Source: Geosiphon pyriformis (lineage: Eukaryota > Glomeromycota > Glomeromycetes > Archaeosporales > Geosiphonaceae). Taken from it: DNA of 64,000 nucleotides. The notes under the pieces were generated by a model. The model saw nothing but the letters and a program-made list of their open reading frames with translations. It did no database searches and was not told the DNA's origin. The DNA lies in NCBI GenBank assembly GCA_016748015.1, contig JAAOMT010000295.1, positions 1,122,604-1,186,603 of the forward strand, given 5' to 3'. Shown here in pieces: positions 34,990 to 46,187 of this stretch. Within the stretch, counting starts at the first letter, position 1, and each line of letters starts with the position of its first letter. Position numbers and translations under genes: made by a program.

Positions 34990-37900
34990 TCAGTAGACTT
35001 AAATAGTATTAGAAATTTGGGTTTTGGGTGTATCTGGTGCCTGAATTCCATTGTCGAGATCCTGATGGCTGGTTCAAGAAACTGGGGATTAGTTGATGGA
35101 TTACTATCAACAATCTCTAGCTTTGTTGTGTTAGTCTTGGCCTTTGGGTTCTGTTTTGAGGTAAGTTCTGAAATGGTGTTTGATTTTGTTGGGGCTAATA
35201 AATTACCTAAGGCTACAGCTGATAAATAGGTTGGAACTGCAGTTAATAAATTGATGCTGGAGACTGATAAACTGGAAATGAGTATAATTGCTGCATCATT
35301 GGGATTTGATACAACAACTGCATTATCAGTAAGTAATTTGGTTGATATAGAGCTGGGTTTGATTGATAATTTGGAATTTGAATCTGGCAATTGGGATTTC
35401 AATATTGATTTCCCAATTGTTAATTATTTAAACATTGACAGCAATTGATTTGCAAGTGGCCTTGTTTACTACAATAGTGGCAAGCATGTGTTTTCTGCTG
35501 TCACTGTTAATTAATCATGAAAGATGCTGAACATGACTGATTTTGGAATCAATTTCTGTTTCCCTGATTGTTGCGTTGTTAGGGAGATTGGTAAATGGCT
35601 TGATTGTTGTTAGCTAAGTACCCTTCTAATTTTTGATTGAGTGAGTTGCTTAATTGCTTCAGTTTGGAATTCAAGTCAGATGATCCGTTTATCACTAGGT
35701 TACAGCTTGGGCATGGTTGGCTTTGAGTTCGGCTGCTTCAAAATCTCTGGCATTTGTAACTGCAGTTTGAAGGTCTGTTGGATGTATTAGACATATGTGT
35801 TAAAGAATGCTGCTGCACAGGCCTCTAATAAATTGATTTAAAATTTGTGGTACTGTGAAATAATCAGCCTATATGACCTGGATTTGGTGCAGATTTCTGT
35901 GAAAGCATCTTAAGTAAGTAGTAACTGCTTTATTTTCTTCTTGCTTAATAATGGTAAAAGTGTTTGCCAATTGGTTAATGCTATTATTATTACTGAAGTA
36001 TCCCAAAAATGCGATTTTAAATTTTTGAAATGTTTGGGGTTTGGCAACTAAGCTTTGATATCACAAGTTGGCGGTATCCTGTAAGAAATAAGGGATGGCT
36101 TGGAGTGCTCTCTAGTCATTCCATCTATTGGCCACAATGGCTTTTTCAATGTTGTTAAGTCATATTTGGGCATCTCAAGTTTTGCTATTGGAGTGTAGGC
36201 CATTGAATCCAAGTTTGGTTGTTGAAGTTGTTGTTGCAGCTGTTGAAGTGACTGTTGTGGTTGCTGTAGTGGTATTTGTTGTGATTGGATTGGTTTAGCT
36301 GGTAGCTAATCAATAACAATTATTGGAGGTAAGTTTTGCTGATTAATTAATTTGGGTTTTGGATTGTCTTAATTTGGCAGTATTTGAATATTCAAAGTTC
36401 TGATTTCTGGATTTTCCAAGTTTAGATTTTGTTGAGTTTGTAGGTTCAGGATTTCAATTTCTGGGTTTTCTGGGATTGGGTTCTGGTAAGTAAATTCTTA
36501 ATCTTCGGATTCTTTTTTTTTTTCTTGTTCTCCTTCCAATTCCGTTATTTCCCAAGAACTTGCAGTTCTAAAATCAGATTGGGGTGGTGGAGATTGAAGT
36601 TCTGATAGCATTGGTGATCATAACTTAAATCCTTCAAAATATGTGCTGTATAGTCCTAAAAGATTTTTTTTCCTTTGTTTACTTTGGAATGGGAATCATC
36701 TAAATGTTGATGTTACATTGTTACAAGTGATTATTTGGGATCTCAGGTCAAATATCAAACCCATAACTTGGTGCTCAAAAGCTATTCATGTTGTAAATAA
36801 TATCTTTAAGTGGTTGGTATCTGAAGGTTTTCCAAATAAGTCTTTTGTATAATGGACAGAGATTCAATAGTTGTTTTATCCGTAGCTTCCCAGACTCGCA
36901 AGTCTGTCAATTCTTTTCTTAGCTTGGTGGCTGGCAATCCTCTGGTAAGTAATTTATATCTTCAGTACGTATTCTACTCACTTGTAGAAGTCTTTTATCA
37001 GGCAATCCTTGATGTCAGTAATCAGCACTTTGAATTAATTGGTTAGTGCACGATAACAAAATCAAATAAACCTAAAGAAAATAAAGAAATATAATGAAAT
37101 AAGCCAAGGCGATTTGCAAGTTAGTATCCTGTCAATAGCTGTGATTAAGAGCTATTGTTCCAGTGTGGTTAAGTATCAATTACTATCAACATGAAGTATT
37201 GATAGTGAAAAGTGAATTTGATATAGTGAATAATTATTTATTTGAGGATTGTGATAATTAAGCTAAGAATTCTTGGTGTCCATTCTGTTTTTTCTGCTTT
37301 TAATGCTACTGCTATATATACATATTTGAAATTCCTCAATTCCTCAATTTCTTGCGACAGGAATCCTAGAATTCTTGGAATCCTGCGATTCCTGATGAGA
37401 GGAATCCTGGAATTTTGGAATCCTGTGATTTCTTGTCAGAGAATCCTGAAATTCCTGGAATCCTGCAATTCCTCTGAGAGGAATCTTGGAATTCTACATT
37501 TACTATGTTTATATCTAATTGGCTAATATCTACTGACTAATAATACTATATTTCCTATATTCTATGAGTAACAATGTTTGATGTGGACACACCTGTTGAT
37601 GAGATATTGATGGTGCTTCTGGGTGTATAGTGGTATAATAGGTTGGTTGGTAATTCAACTCTGGTTTTCTTCCAAGTGGATGGTTGTATCCTTTGGAATG
37701 TCACTGCTGGTGTTTGCAGTTTTTTTTTTTCTTTACTGGTGTTTGTAATTGGATATCTTTGTTAGGTGTGATATTCAATTTCTTTATTAATTTCTGTGAT
37801 GATGGATGCAAAATTGTGGTTTGTTGATAGACTAGTGTTTTGAATTAATTCGTTGTAAAAGATTTCCCTTGCTAACTTGGTATTTACTGGTGTCCCTAAC

Positions 37901-38090
37901 AGATAGACAATTCTCTCATTGATGTAAAAATTGAAGGCTGATTCCACTGATATGTGATTATGGTTTAATCCCAAATGTTAACAGTAGTGTTAAAATAAGA
38001 ATTTCACGAATCCTAAATAGTTTGCTCTTATTGATTCTAATTCTGCCACTTTTGGATGGTTGTAGTTGGTGCTAGTTCTCTGTAAAATTA
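34990..38090 (-). pseudogene. Element C gag, split by a solo LTR
   Basis: The gag body runs from about 38000 down to about 34990 and is interrupted at 36719-37573. The N-terminal frame 37762-37974 (MGLNHNHISVESAFNFYINE...) aligns with gag of D. The C-terminal part has a CCHC knuckle near 35455-35500 (CHYCSKQGHLQINC). Between them lie a Gln-rich stretch (36180-36300) and capsid-like segments. Stops replace many Gln codons. Confidence 0.7.
36719..37573 (-). repeat. Solo LTR inside gag of element C
   Basis: TGTTACAAGTGATTATTTGG start and ATGAGTAACA end, 855 bp, no internal region attached. The GGAATTCC-type array lies at 37328-37490 and GCTATATATACAT at 37311-37323. The flanks ACAT (36715-36718) and ATGT (37574-37577) differ by two transitions and could both derive from ACGT. 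Gag homology with element A continues on both sides. The inner sequence was probably lost by LTR-LTR recombination. Confidence 0.85.
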
Positions 38091-38109
38091 TACCTCACAG
38101 GGAGGACCA
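38091..38109 (-). other. Primer binding site of element C
   Basis: On the minus strand, two bases inside the 5' LTR, the sequence reads TGGTCCTCCCTGTGAGGTA, matching the decayed site of element D. The priming tRNA was not identified. Confidence 0.65.
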
Positions 38110-38111
38110 AA

Positions 38112-38955
38112 TGTTACAAATAATTATTTGGAGTCTCAAATCAAATAACAAATTCATAACTTGGTGCTCAATATCTTGATAATGCTAGTAATACTAGTAC
38201 ATTGGTTGTATCTGAAGGTTTCTAGAATGGAGTTCTTTGTATAATAGACAGAGATTTAATTGTTGTCTTCCCAGTAGTCTTCTGGAATCACAATTCCATC
38301 GAATTTCTTTCTCAGCATGGTGGCCAGTAATCTTAACAGAGATGTCCTTCTGGTAAGCTATCCATTAATATATATACTTCTTATACTTTTCTTTTGGGGT
38401 CTTTTACCAAGCTATTCTTGACATCAATAACTCAATACTTAACTCTTAATTAATTAGTAAAACAAAAAAATAAAAGAAAATAAAAGAAAATAAACAAAAA
38501 AACAATTGCAAGTTAGTATCCCATCAATAGCTGTGATTAAGAGCTATTGTTCCAGTGTAGTTAAGTATCAATTATTATCAACATGAAATGTTAATAGTGG
38601 AAGTGAATTTGAGATAGAGAATAATTATTTATTGATATTTGTGGATTGGAAGGTTACTTAGATAAAATCTAAACTAAGAGGTCTGTCTTTTCTACTTTTA
38701 ATGCTATCACTATATATACATAATTTGGGTTCTATGAGATTGCTCACATTTTCGAGCAATGTGCTATAATTTTTCAAGCAATGTTCACATTGCTGAGCAA
38801 TGTGCCATATTTTCTTGACATTGCTCTACATTGCTAAGCAATGTGCCATGATTTTTGATATTGCTCTACATTGTTGAGCAATATGTTTATGTGCTAACTA
38901 CTACTTTCTTATTGGTCTACTATTTTTCTATATCTGTTTTTTTTTATGATTAACA
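38112..38955 (-). repeat. 5' LTR of element C
   Basis: TGTTACAAATAATTATTTGG start and GATTAACA end, so the ends form the inverted pair TGTTA/TAACA. The TATATATACATA element is at 38711-38722. The ATTGC/GCAAT array at 38745-38885 has the perfect palindrome ATTGCTGAGCAAT. It pairs with 28060-28863. Confidence 0.9.
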
Positions 38956-39222
38956 GTAAAAAGACAATGCCAGACCCTAATGACTACACTTATTAGTTCA
39001 GAGAAGAAAGTTCACTTTTATAAGAAGTTACAATCAGTAAAAACTAAAACTCTGTGTCTTATAACTAAAAAACTCAATGAGTAAATTTACAACCAGTAAA
39101 ACAAGACCTTCAGAGACTGATAATCAAAATTAAGCCACCAGAATTATGTGAAACATGCCTTACCAATAATTGAGAGCACCAAACATTATCATTTTCTTAT
39201 TTTACCAAGTTTATCTGTAATA
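38956..39222 (+). repeat. 3' LTR of element D, right part
   Basis: Begins with the GTAA duplication and then AAAGACAATGCCAGACC, continuing the D LTR exactly where 28059 stops, and ends CTGTAATA. It aligns with 18940-19207. The flank ATAC follows. Confidence 0.85.
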
Positions 39223-39425
39223 ATACTTTTTTTAGATATATTATTACTAAAAACAGTCATTAGATTTATTACAAAAGAATTATTTGTTTAAGAAATATTG
39301 AAAGTAATAATACAAGAAAAACAAAGATAAAAAAAACTTTTTTTTCAAAAAATTGCTCTTTGGAAAATTTTGAACATAAAGAAAAAAGAAGTTTTTTACA
39401 AATTATCAGCTGTAATTTTGTTATT
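39223..39425 (-). pseudogene. LINE1 5' end and ORF1 N-terminus
   Basis: Minus-strand sequence near 39330-39400 aligns with the first codons of LINE2 ORF1: TCAAAATTTTCCAAAGAGC here, CTCAAATTCCCAAAAAGAGC in LINE2. Both are preceded by an A-run/T-run (AAAAAACTTCTTTTTTC). It continues toward 39227 and joins 18207 after removal of element D. This is the 5' end of the LINE that hosts all the nested elements. Confidence 0.65.
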
Positions 39426-39433
39426 TTAATCTA

Positions 39434-39469
39434 TAATAATATTAATAATTATTATTATTATTATTATTT
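39434..39469. repeat. (ATT)n tail of LINE2
   Basis: A run of AAT/ATT triplets lies exactly between the 3' end of LINE2 and the 5' end of LINE1. Short tandem tails at the 3' end are common in non-LTR retrotransposons. Confidence 0.65.
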
Positions 39470-39594
39470 TATTAGAAATTTACGAATACAGCCCAACTAC
39501 TATCTAAATACATAAAATCAAACAAAATTCTAAATTAAATGTGGCTTATGCCTTTTCTACATGTAACCAAACACTCAGTCCAGTCAATATGGTA

Positions 39595-42500
39595 CTATAC
39601 ACTTATAGGATTCAGCAAAGAAATACTGCCCAAAAGACCAAAGCCTAAACCAGTAATATGAGGACATAAACCAAAACACATATGAATATCCAATCTGATA
39701 CCAAAGTCACAAATGACTCCAGCAGTCCAAATATTTGACAAACCAGCAACCAATGACACAGCAGATCCATCATGTGATAAAAGATTGTGTTTCTTGTAAA
39801 AGGCTCTCAACTTGGCAGCAGACAACTAAATATTAAACCTATGACTCTCAGCAAGTCTGTAAACCAACTTAACAATCAAACACTATTGGAGTCAAAGCCA
39901 AAACATAGGCTAACATTAGTTGTCCAGCTTTTTAATACAAACTTCTTGGCCAATAATATGTATAAATTACCAGATAATTCAGCCTCATGCAGTGATTGTA
40001 CTACCCTACTTCTCACAGCCAAGTTACCAACCAGCTCATATCACTCCATACTTACAGACAATAATAAATTCTTTCTGGTGCTGTTATCATGTGTACATAA
40101 AAACAAATAATCAGAGTTCTTAATCATTCCACACTTAATACATGCTATGCTGAGATACTTAGAATTATATAATCTTTTTCTTGTGGTAATTGGCAAATGA
40201 TAATACAGAGTTTTTATAAGATAAAACTGTAAAGAAGTCAAAGATAAACTAGTAAAACTGAATCAGATTCTATCATCAGAGTGCCAAACACCAAAGAACT
40301 TGTTTGCATTATTCTTGCCAACAACACCAACATTTATAATACTGGCACCATATTTGGCTTCCCAACCAACAAAATTGATGGTATTAAACAAACTCCTAAC
40401 AAGGTGGTGCATGTTGCCAGAAACAGATCTGTTTTTAACACTAAAAAAGTAACAAGACACACTCAGAGGCAGTATAGACTTAGAAAAAACTGCTGCATTA
40501 GCAAAAAAATCTACTTGCTCATTTTCGACAATGCCTAAATTTCCTTTGATCTTTTTTTATGTGACTGACAGATTCTTCCTCATAATAACTTGATAAATAT
40601 GCTCTTTTTCTATTCAGTATTTGCAGCAAAAATCAAGACCAAACACACTTTTATCAAACCTACATATATTTAGTGATGTCTGAATGTTAGTAAACAAAGT
40701 GATTATGTTAGAGACTGATACATACTTCAATGCTAAAGTAATGGCTTACAGTTCCACCAATGTAAAAGATAGTAAACCAAGAACTTTTATGCCAACACTC
40801 ACATCAACATTTGAAAAATAGGCTGAACCACCACCACAAACATTAATTGATCCCAAACCACTAACAAAACCATCAGTGTAAACATCAACAAAGCTATGCC
40901 CAAAGATAAGCAAACACTCAGAAACAAAACCAACATTACAAGCAAAATTGGTGGGAGCAGAATAGGACACCATGACCACACTATTGTCCAAAGCACTATT
41001 TTTGACAAAATTAGTAACAGAGACAAACCAAATAAGAATTAGACCTCTGGGATCAAGTCTCTTCTATTTGCAAAAAATATTTTAAGTGAAGCACACTTTT
41101 TGATAATTTAGGAGTTGATTGGCAAAAATGAGACTGTATTTTCTAAGAAAATTCTTTACACTCAGATAACCATTTAGGCCCAGCACGTTCAAGATTAACA
41201 CACCAATCCCAGCCCAAAAAATATTAGGAAGAGCACCACTCAAGGAAGTATTACACAAAACAAGAACATGTGTAATACCAGCTAAAAAATAATTCAAAGG
41301 ATTAATGAATAATGTGACTAAAAAACAGAAAGAGTGTTAGAGCATCCAGCTGGCTATCTGTAAGTCTATTGCTCTGTGGTTAAAAAACCTACTAAAAATC
41401 CCACCAGCATTACTAAAATTGACCAGGTTAGCCATCATATTCTTAGTTAGTACTTGCTTAAAAGACTTCAGGCCATATAACTCAAAATGATGCAGTGCTG
41501 CACTAAGAAAATCCTTAGGCAGATTAGTCTTAAGCTTAAGCCCCCTTCTTAATAATTTGTTACATTTTTCACAAATACTTTTAGAGGCAAAGCTAAATTG
41601 AAGTCTATAACAAATAATGGACTGCAAAACAGCAAAGACCAAATACAAAAGTTGCTTCTCAGTGATGGCTTTCTTTAAAACCACATTTGAAAAAAATTTA
41701 ACATCAACATAAATCTTGGCCAAACTCAGCTTAAACAAGCTCTCAGTTAACAGAAAAATGCCCAAATAATAATGAGACTTGCCTCTTTCAGTCACAGAAA
41801 TTCTTGACTCACTAATGAACAGTTCAGCTTTCTGAACACCTTGATTGATGGGTATAGCAACAGTTTTCTCAGTATTTATTAAAATGTTATTTATAAAAAA
41901 AAACTCACTGGCCAAGTTTAAAATATTGGTGTCACCATTAAGCAGTTTTCAATTCAAATAGTATTGTTAACAAAGGCACCTGTAGCAAAGAATGAAGTTC
42001 TGTCATTATTTGGATCAGGTCTGTTAGACTTAGTGTAAAACTTTGAACACATCTTGTAACCATACAATTGTTCATGTTTTTTAACCTTACAAAGCAATAG
42101 ATCATAGAAAATTTGCCATAGTAATGATGAGAATACTTCCTCTTGATCTAGACTATTGTATATAATATAACTATCAAACAGACCAAAATCTGTTATTACT
42201 TGATTGAATCTGTTATTGTGTGTATCACCAAAAAAGTTTATAAAGCATAGACACATTTTGATTTTGGTTAAACTATTGAGCAAATAAAACCATCCTACAG
42301 AATTGTAAGCTTTGTGCATATCCTGAAGAACTAATCATAACTCTCTGTTTTTTTCCAAAGTGTCTTTAATAACTGAGCCAACAGCAAAAATAGGGAACTA
42401 TGTAAAAATGCCCTTTAACACCAAAAAATTGTCACTGTGCAAAACATCAAATTTGCTATAAGCCAAAGAGATTCTGTCTAAAAGAATTTTAGACAAAACC

Positions 42501-44277
42501 TTTTAAGCAGTTTTAATTAGTGTAATTGGCCTAATGTTAGTGAGAATACTCTTCCAATTATAAGGTTTAGGAATCATGAAAACCCAGGATTTCTTCCAAT
42601 GCACAAAAACTGCTCCAGATTTTAAACAACTGTTGAAAATGCATAAGAGATCATCAAAAACTAGAAAACTACTGTGTTTTCAGAGTTCATTGGAGATGCC
42701 AAAAAGCCCAGCAGCCTTCTCATCCAGCTAGTCCCTAACAATTTGGAAAAGTTCATCCATACTAACATTGCACATGACCTCTAAAAAAGTATCATTATTA
42801 ATGTAACTTAAGAAAGCATATTGATTAGACTAACAACTTAACAGAGCACTAAAAACCAAGTGTTTTCTTGTTCAGCCTTCCATGATTGCATTAATTGAAG
42901 ACTTGACAGCTTGAGGCTTCAAGATAAGCTTATCATTAACAATTAAATGATTAAGAACCATCTTCCTAAAAGGCTGATTCAGAATGCTTTTTATCATTCT
43001 ACTCTTATTCAAACAAAAATTCTCCATGTGTTTTTTCATGGCCTTCTTAATAGAATTATTTCTGGCAACTTTAGATTCATAATATTTGGACTTGTGATAA
43101 CTTTTTTTAACACCCAAGATGTGATGTAAAATATCTTCAACCCTAGTACTTTTATTGATCATTAAACAAACTTTGGATGCTTCCCTTTCATTTATGTCTG
43201 TCCAAGTACCAATAAAGTGATCAGTTTCCAAACTTAAACCTAAACTTATACTATTGACAACCTTAGACATCAACAACTTCAACCTATAAAATCTAGAAGA
43301 GGATCTGTTCTTTACACAATCAAACTCATTGTATTAGGTTCTGGAAAAAATTTCATCAGTGGAACCAACCACCACTTTTTTGAAAATATTCTACATAGTA
43401 TTCAAATTACCATTGTGTTTTGCAGTATGAAATACCCCTGATTTCTCTAAAAACTTGTCTAAAAAACACTCCACAAAACGTTTCCATCTATCAACACCCA
43501 TATTTTTTAACTTGAGCTTTCCACAATCTTTATTAATATACTTGCACATGTTCTCTAATTAAACATCCAAAAGACCATCCAAGTCTACTGAAACTGAGAT
43601 AGCTTTGTAATTAGTATCAAAAACTCAGACACAGAATCAACTTTGTGATTGGTCACAGCCAAGATCAAACTCTTACTAACAAAAACATAATCAATAACTT
43701 TTTCAATGTCTCTTAAGTTGCTCCACATGGAAACACCAGCCAAAAAATGTTCACCAAAAGAATTAACCAAACCTAAGCCCAAACAAAATCCAAAACTTGC
43801 ACTCCTATTAAATCCACTCTTATTGAAATTACCACCTAAAATAATAAAACTACTGGAATTAACCACCCAAGCTATGAAAGAATTGATTTCTAGAGCCTGT
43901 TCAAATTTGTCACCAGAAGAAACACTAATATACAAACCAATAATTGAAACTGAAATCTTGCTTTTAAAAAGAAGACACACCAAAATAACATGACCAAAAA
44001 CCTTCTCTATTTTGGAGACATGTCGAGCCAGTGAATTGTTTATAATTATTGCTACCCCAGCCCCAAGAAAGCCAATGTTCAGACCAGATGTGAAAACATG
44101 CATATTGTCAAACTTGTTCATAATTTATGGTCTAATGTTAGACTTTAACTTTGTTTTTGTAACTATAGATACCATATTCCCTAAATCTTTGTGCTAACAA
44201 ACAATGTCATTCTGCTTAGTAAGGACATTAAGACCCTGAATGTTACATGTAGCAAACTTCCATACTAGCTCTATCAT
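39595..44277 (-). pseudogene. LINE2 ORF2: endonuclease, reverse transcriptase, RNase H
   Basis: Starts at ATG 44277-44275, overlapping the ORF1 stop as TAATG. The endonuclease (44260-43585) has CNIQGLN, TKTKLK (expected ETKLK), GAGVAIIIN, ILGGNFNKSG (expected GDFNE) and IDYVFVS. RT follows in another frame (43282-41954): ASKVCLMIN, MENFCLNKSRMIKSIL, VLQDMHKAYNSVGW (motif A) and LDQEEVFSSLLW, then FVNN (expected FVDD) near 41980. A second shift leads to 41915-40041 with the RT C-terminus, RNase H (VDVYTDGFVSGLG, DGS changed to DGF) and CIKCGMIKNSDYLFLC. A last block is 39825-39595. Active sites of all three enzymes are altered. Confidence 0.85.
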
Positions 44278-46187
44278 TAAGAGGAGAGAGCAACAGGGAC
44301 CAAACCAGCATTGTCAATTTTGGTTAAAAGATCCATAACCATAATTAAAAGATTGTTCAAAGTGTCTTCTATTTTTTTGATAACAGAAGAATCAAAAACC
44401 ACCACTTCTGCAACAGTCTCACTATTAGTGGCTATACCCAAACCCTCACTTATCACTATATCCACTCTCTGATTCTGTGATAAAGAGATCACCAACAGCT
44501 AACATTTAAGGCTAAGCTGGGAAACCATTGGTCCAAGTGCATCCAACCTTTTAGCCAGCTTATCAATGCACTCTGTGAGGCTGGCAAGACTGTGTTCAAG
44601 AGTGGCAAACCTATCATTTAGTTTCAAAGACATTATTGGAACAGATTTCACATCCAAAGAAAAGCCAAAACTAAACAGACTATTATTAGCAGAGAGAAAA
44701 GGGAAAGAGGGCCTACTGACAACTTTAGTTCAAGATATACCACCAAAAAAAACAGGATGAGCTACTGGCACCGAGCACTTGGCATAGATGGCAGCCAGTC
44801 TGCTTTTATCTTTCTCAAATAGCACTCTGCGAGAAAAAGCACTAAGAGATTTCTTGTTATCGAAAGCACAGCCCAATAATATATGTTCTATTTTCTCACA
44901 CTTAGTGCATTTGGAGAAATCCAATTAAAACCAATACAAATTGGTATTCTTTAGTATTAGAGTGGTATTCATAATGACATTAAGTGAATTGACAGAGTTA
45001 AAACATACCACAGCACATCTGAATCAGGCATATATGATCTGATAATGATTAATAACACATATTTTCTCACCCACAAAATCAATAAAGTCTTAAATGTCAT
45101 GAGTATTAGTGCTTATTAGCAGTGTGTAGAGCAAAGCCCTATGCTGATTTCTTATATTCCATAATTTCCTATCTGTATTAGTCTTAGCTACCCTTACAGC
45201 ATTTTTTCTGATTAAGATAGACCATTCAACCATGACCAAATCAGCCTGATCTGATTGGGCAAACTTTATCATAGCCTTTTGCCATAGCCCTACTTATTGT
45301 ATCTTGATTGACACAACAGAACCAAACTCAAAAAATGCATTATGCACAGTCTCAGCTAATGTTTTAACAGGAATTTTTTTTATTACCACAGCCCAATCTG
45401 AATGTACCACAGATTTTTTTAGATTGATATTTACTAGAATATTTGCCACACATGTTTTTTCTATAGCCTGTACCAGACTTGATTTGGAAGTAAATATCAC
45501 TTTAATGATCCCAGAAAATTTTGAGAGAGTGGAGGCTCTCCCAAAACCATTGATTTTTGAAAATAATTTTCTAACTACTATTAGCTTTTCCTAAAAAAAT
45601 TTCTCAACTATTTTGTCCAAGTCAATATCCAAAGCAAATAACTTTCTAATAAACACATTTACCAAATTTTTCAGTGGTGGAGAAAGAACTACAAGAACAT
45701 TCAGAAAAATATCATCATTATCTACATCATCCAAGAAATTAATTTTTTCCAATGGCATACTCAAAGTCTTTTTTATTACCAATCTTGGATCTTTTGGCAT
45801 CTAATTGGAATCATCCTTATTGAACACACACTTTTTTCCATAATTCATATTGGTTTCTTCAACTAGACACTTTTCTTTTATATTGATACTGTCAGACTTG
45901 GTAGTATTACTAGCTTCAGACTCCCAAGAACCACCAACTGTCTTTTTAGACAAAACCACTTTATGTGCAGCACTATCTTTTAGAATGCTTCTTTTTCTCT
46001 TTTTTCTAGAAGCAATATCTCTACTCACAGTACCAGCATTAAAGTTTTTGACAGATTTTTTCATTACAACAATACTACAGCCAACAGTGGCTTCATAATC
46101 AAGCAAAAAAGGTTTGGATTTGTTATACTGAATTGTAAAAAAACTTCTCTCAAAAAACTTTTGGCTCTTTTTGGGAATTTGAGACAA
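44277..46187 (-). pseudogene. LINE2 ORF1, RNA-binding protein with zinc knuckle
   Basis: 636 codons in a single frame from ATG (46187) to TAA (44279-44277), broken by about eight in-frame stops but no frameshift. Most stops fit a single transition from a sense codon at the place expected from the related copies (CAG to TAG, CGA to TGA, TGG to TGA). The N-terminal third is basic and Ser/Lys-rich (RKKRKRSILK). The centre (about residues 230-330) has an RRM-like stretch with VVIKKIPVKT. A CCHC knuckle CTKCEKIEHILLGC lies at about residues 427-440. Near the C-terminus is ERHSLAS/LAKRLDALGP-type coiled text. It would coat LINE RNA. No family name beyond LINE ORF1 is assigned. Confidence 0.8.

Larger units (their letters stand above)
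28060..38955 (-). mobile_element. Ty3/gypsy element C, full length, nested in D
   Basis: Complete minus-strand element with two LTRs (28060-28863 and 38112-38955) and all internal parts, about 10 kb without the solo LTR it carries. The target duplication is GTGA (28056-28059) and GTAA (38956-38959). Joining the flanks restores the sequence GAAGAGTGAAAAGAC, found intact in the other D LTR near 18938. The LTRs differ at many sites, mostly transitions, so the insertion is not recent. It keeps the longest frames of the four related copies. Confidence 0.9.
18208..39222 (+). mobile_element. Ty3/gypsy element D, interrupted by element C
   Basis: Plus-strand element: 5' LTR 18208-19207, primer site, gag, protease, Cys-rich part, dUTPase-like domain, RT, RNase H, integrase, third ORF, purine tract, and a 3' LTR split by element C (27266-28059 plus 38956-39222). 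The 4-bp target duplication is ATGC (18204-18207) and ATAC (39223-39226), differing by one G-to-A transition. Without C it would be about 10.1 kb. All frames carry stops, mainly TAA/TAG in place of Gln codons and TGA in place of Arg or Trp codons. Confidence 0.85.

Noticed and set aside
34509-35006. 165-codon plus-strand frame
   Set aside because: It is the antisense of the element C protease/gag region, whose motifs (LILDSR, IITKQLMD) read on the minus strand. No domain is seen on the plus strand.
35251-35448. Plus-strand frame with an acidic translation (LVDIELGLIDNLEFESGNWD) as a gene
   Set aside because: It lies opposite gag of element C just before the CCHC knuckle and has no support as a sense gene.
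3374-46187. Alternative genetic code, with TAA/TAG read as Gln and TGA as Arg/Trp, because stops fall often at those codons in the elements
   Set aside because: The two host genes use standard stops and have none inside. The stops differ between copies and come with loss of active-site residues, which fits transitional decay.
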